Shown here one piece after another: positions 63,678-64,000 of a stretch of 64,000 nt of DNA. The DNA is from CAZOOR01 sp964581505 (GTDB lineage: Bacteria > Bacteroidota > Ignavibacteria > Kapaibacteriales > UBA2268): positions 55,415-119,414 of the forward strand of contig CAZOOR010000001.1 in NCBI GenBank assembly GCA_964581505.1, given 5' to 3'. The notes under the pieces were generated by a model. That model had not been told where the DNA came from. It saw nothing but the letters and a program-made list of their open reading frames with translations, and ran no database searches. Both the position numbers and the translations under genes were made by a program. Position 1 is the first letter of the stretch. Every line of letters begins with the position of its first letter.

Positions 63678-64000
63678 AAACACAATGAAAAGTCCTGTTT
63701 GTCCCCCTTTGGAGGGGGTGCCGCAAAGCGGCGGGGGAGGATGTGTTTTTAATTCCCATCTGCAGAGGGGTGGACTGACGCTCAGCGTCAGGACGGGGTG
63801 TTTTAAAAAACATAAGGCAAACACAATGAAAAGCCCTGTTTGTCCCCCTTTGGAGGGGGTGTCGCAAAGCGGCGGGGGAGGATGTGTTTTTAATTCCCAT
63901 CTGCAGAGGGGTGGACTGACGCTCAGCGTCAGGACGGGGTGTTTTAAAAAACATAAGGCAAACACAATGAAAAGCCCTGTTTGTCCCCCTTTGGAGGGGG
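63678..64000. repeat. 141-bp tandem repeat array (two full copies and a partial third, cut by the window edge)
   Basis: Copies start at 63678, 63819 and 63960 and are almost identical (ACACAATGAAAAG recurs at 141-base steps; AGTCC/AGCCC and GCCGC/GTCGC differences seen). Each unit holds three palindromes: CCCCCTTTGGAGGGGG, CCGCAAAGCGG and CTGACGCTCAGCGTCAG. They resemble REP-type elements. Frames translated through them are not genes. Confidence 0.9.

Noticed and set aside
63043..63965. Several 60-115 codon open frames on both strands after dnaA
   Set aside because: They translate the direct and tandem repeats and have no ribosome sites or domain features.
63678..64000. Possible CRISPR array
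   Set aside because: The repeating unit is 141 bases with no variable spacers and no cas genes nearby.

Overview
The window (about 37-40% GC by eye) looks like chromosomal DNA from a Gram-negative member of the Bacteroidetes/Chlorobi group, probably an Ignavibacteria/Kapabacteria-like lineage. The evidence is a type IX secretion cargo protein, TonB-family, SPOR and BamA-like envelope genes, LpxH (lipid A), FtsI with a C-terminal PASTA domain, WG-repeat proteins, and the dnaA, rnc, gcvPB, gltX and murA housekeeping genes. The taxonomic call is inference from gene content; no 16S gene is present.

Layout. 1-9.5 kb: the 3' end of an ftsI-type penicillin-binding protein, then a minus-strand envelope operon (TPR protein, beta-barrel, SPOR protein, TonB-family protein, tiny membrane protein, UDP-glucose dehydrogenase). 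9.6-20 kb: minus-strand housekeeping genes (YciO/Sua5, amino-acid permease, ArsC-like protein, RimO, WG-repeat protein, YbaK, AddA-like helicase-nuclease) and an initiator tRNA. 20-28 kb: a lipoprotein, a membrane anti-sigma-like protein with a barrel-like tail, an ECF sigma factor, LpxH, GltX, an NtrC-type activator, NusB and a YedK/SRAP protein. 28.4-33.4 kb: a plus-strand signalling operon (kinase-like protein, Rossmann-PAS histidine kinase, response regulator fused to a GcvH-like domain, transposase-derived protein with altered catalytic residues). 33.6-46.75 kb: a continuous plus-strand dissimilatory sulfur island, sat-aprB-aprA-(Zn ribbon)-(YkgJ)-qmoC-dsrA-dsrB-dsrD-dsrN-(ferritin-like)-dsrL-dsrC, closed by a strong terminator. 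46.7-64 kb: surface-glycan genes, murA, dapB, a BamA/TamA-like protein, a response regulator, a LEA14-like lipoprotein, a CNNM/CBS protein, tRNA-Pro, rnc, gcvPB, a T9SS cargo protein and dnaA, then non-coding repeats up to the window end.

How it works together. Sat and AprBA interconvert sulfate, APS and sulfite. DsrAB with DsrC and DsrN-modified siroheme interconverts sulfite and sulfide-level sulfur. QmoC (membrane) and DsrL (soluble NAD(P)H) are the only electron-transfer modules seen. DsrD argues for the reductive direction. DsrL is classically oxidative but also occurs in reducing and disproportionating lineages, so the net direction cannot be settled from sequence. QmoA, QmoB and DsrMKJOP are absent from the window.

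The most interesting regions are the unusual sulfur island and the signalling operon just upstream of it, whose four proteins (atypical kinase, Rossmann-sensor kinase, lipoyl-less GcvH regulator, altered transposase) look like an uncharacterised redox or sulfur control module.
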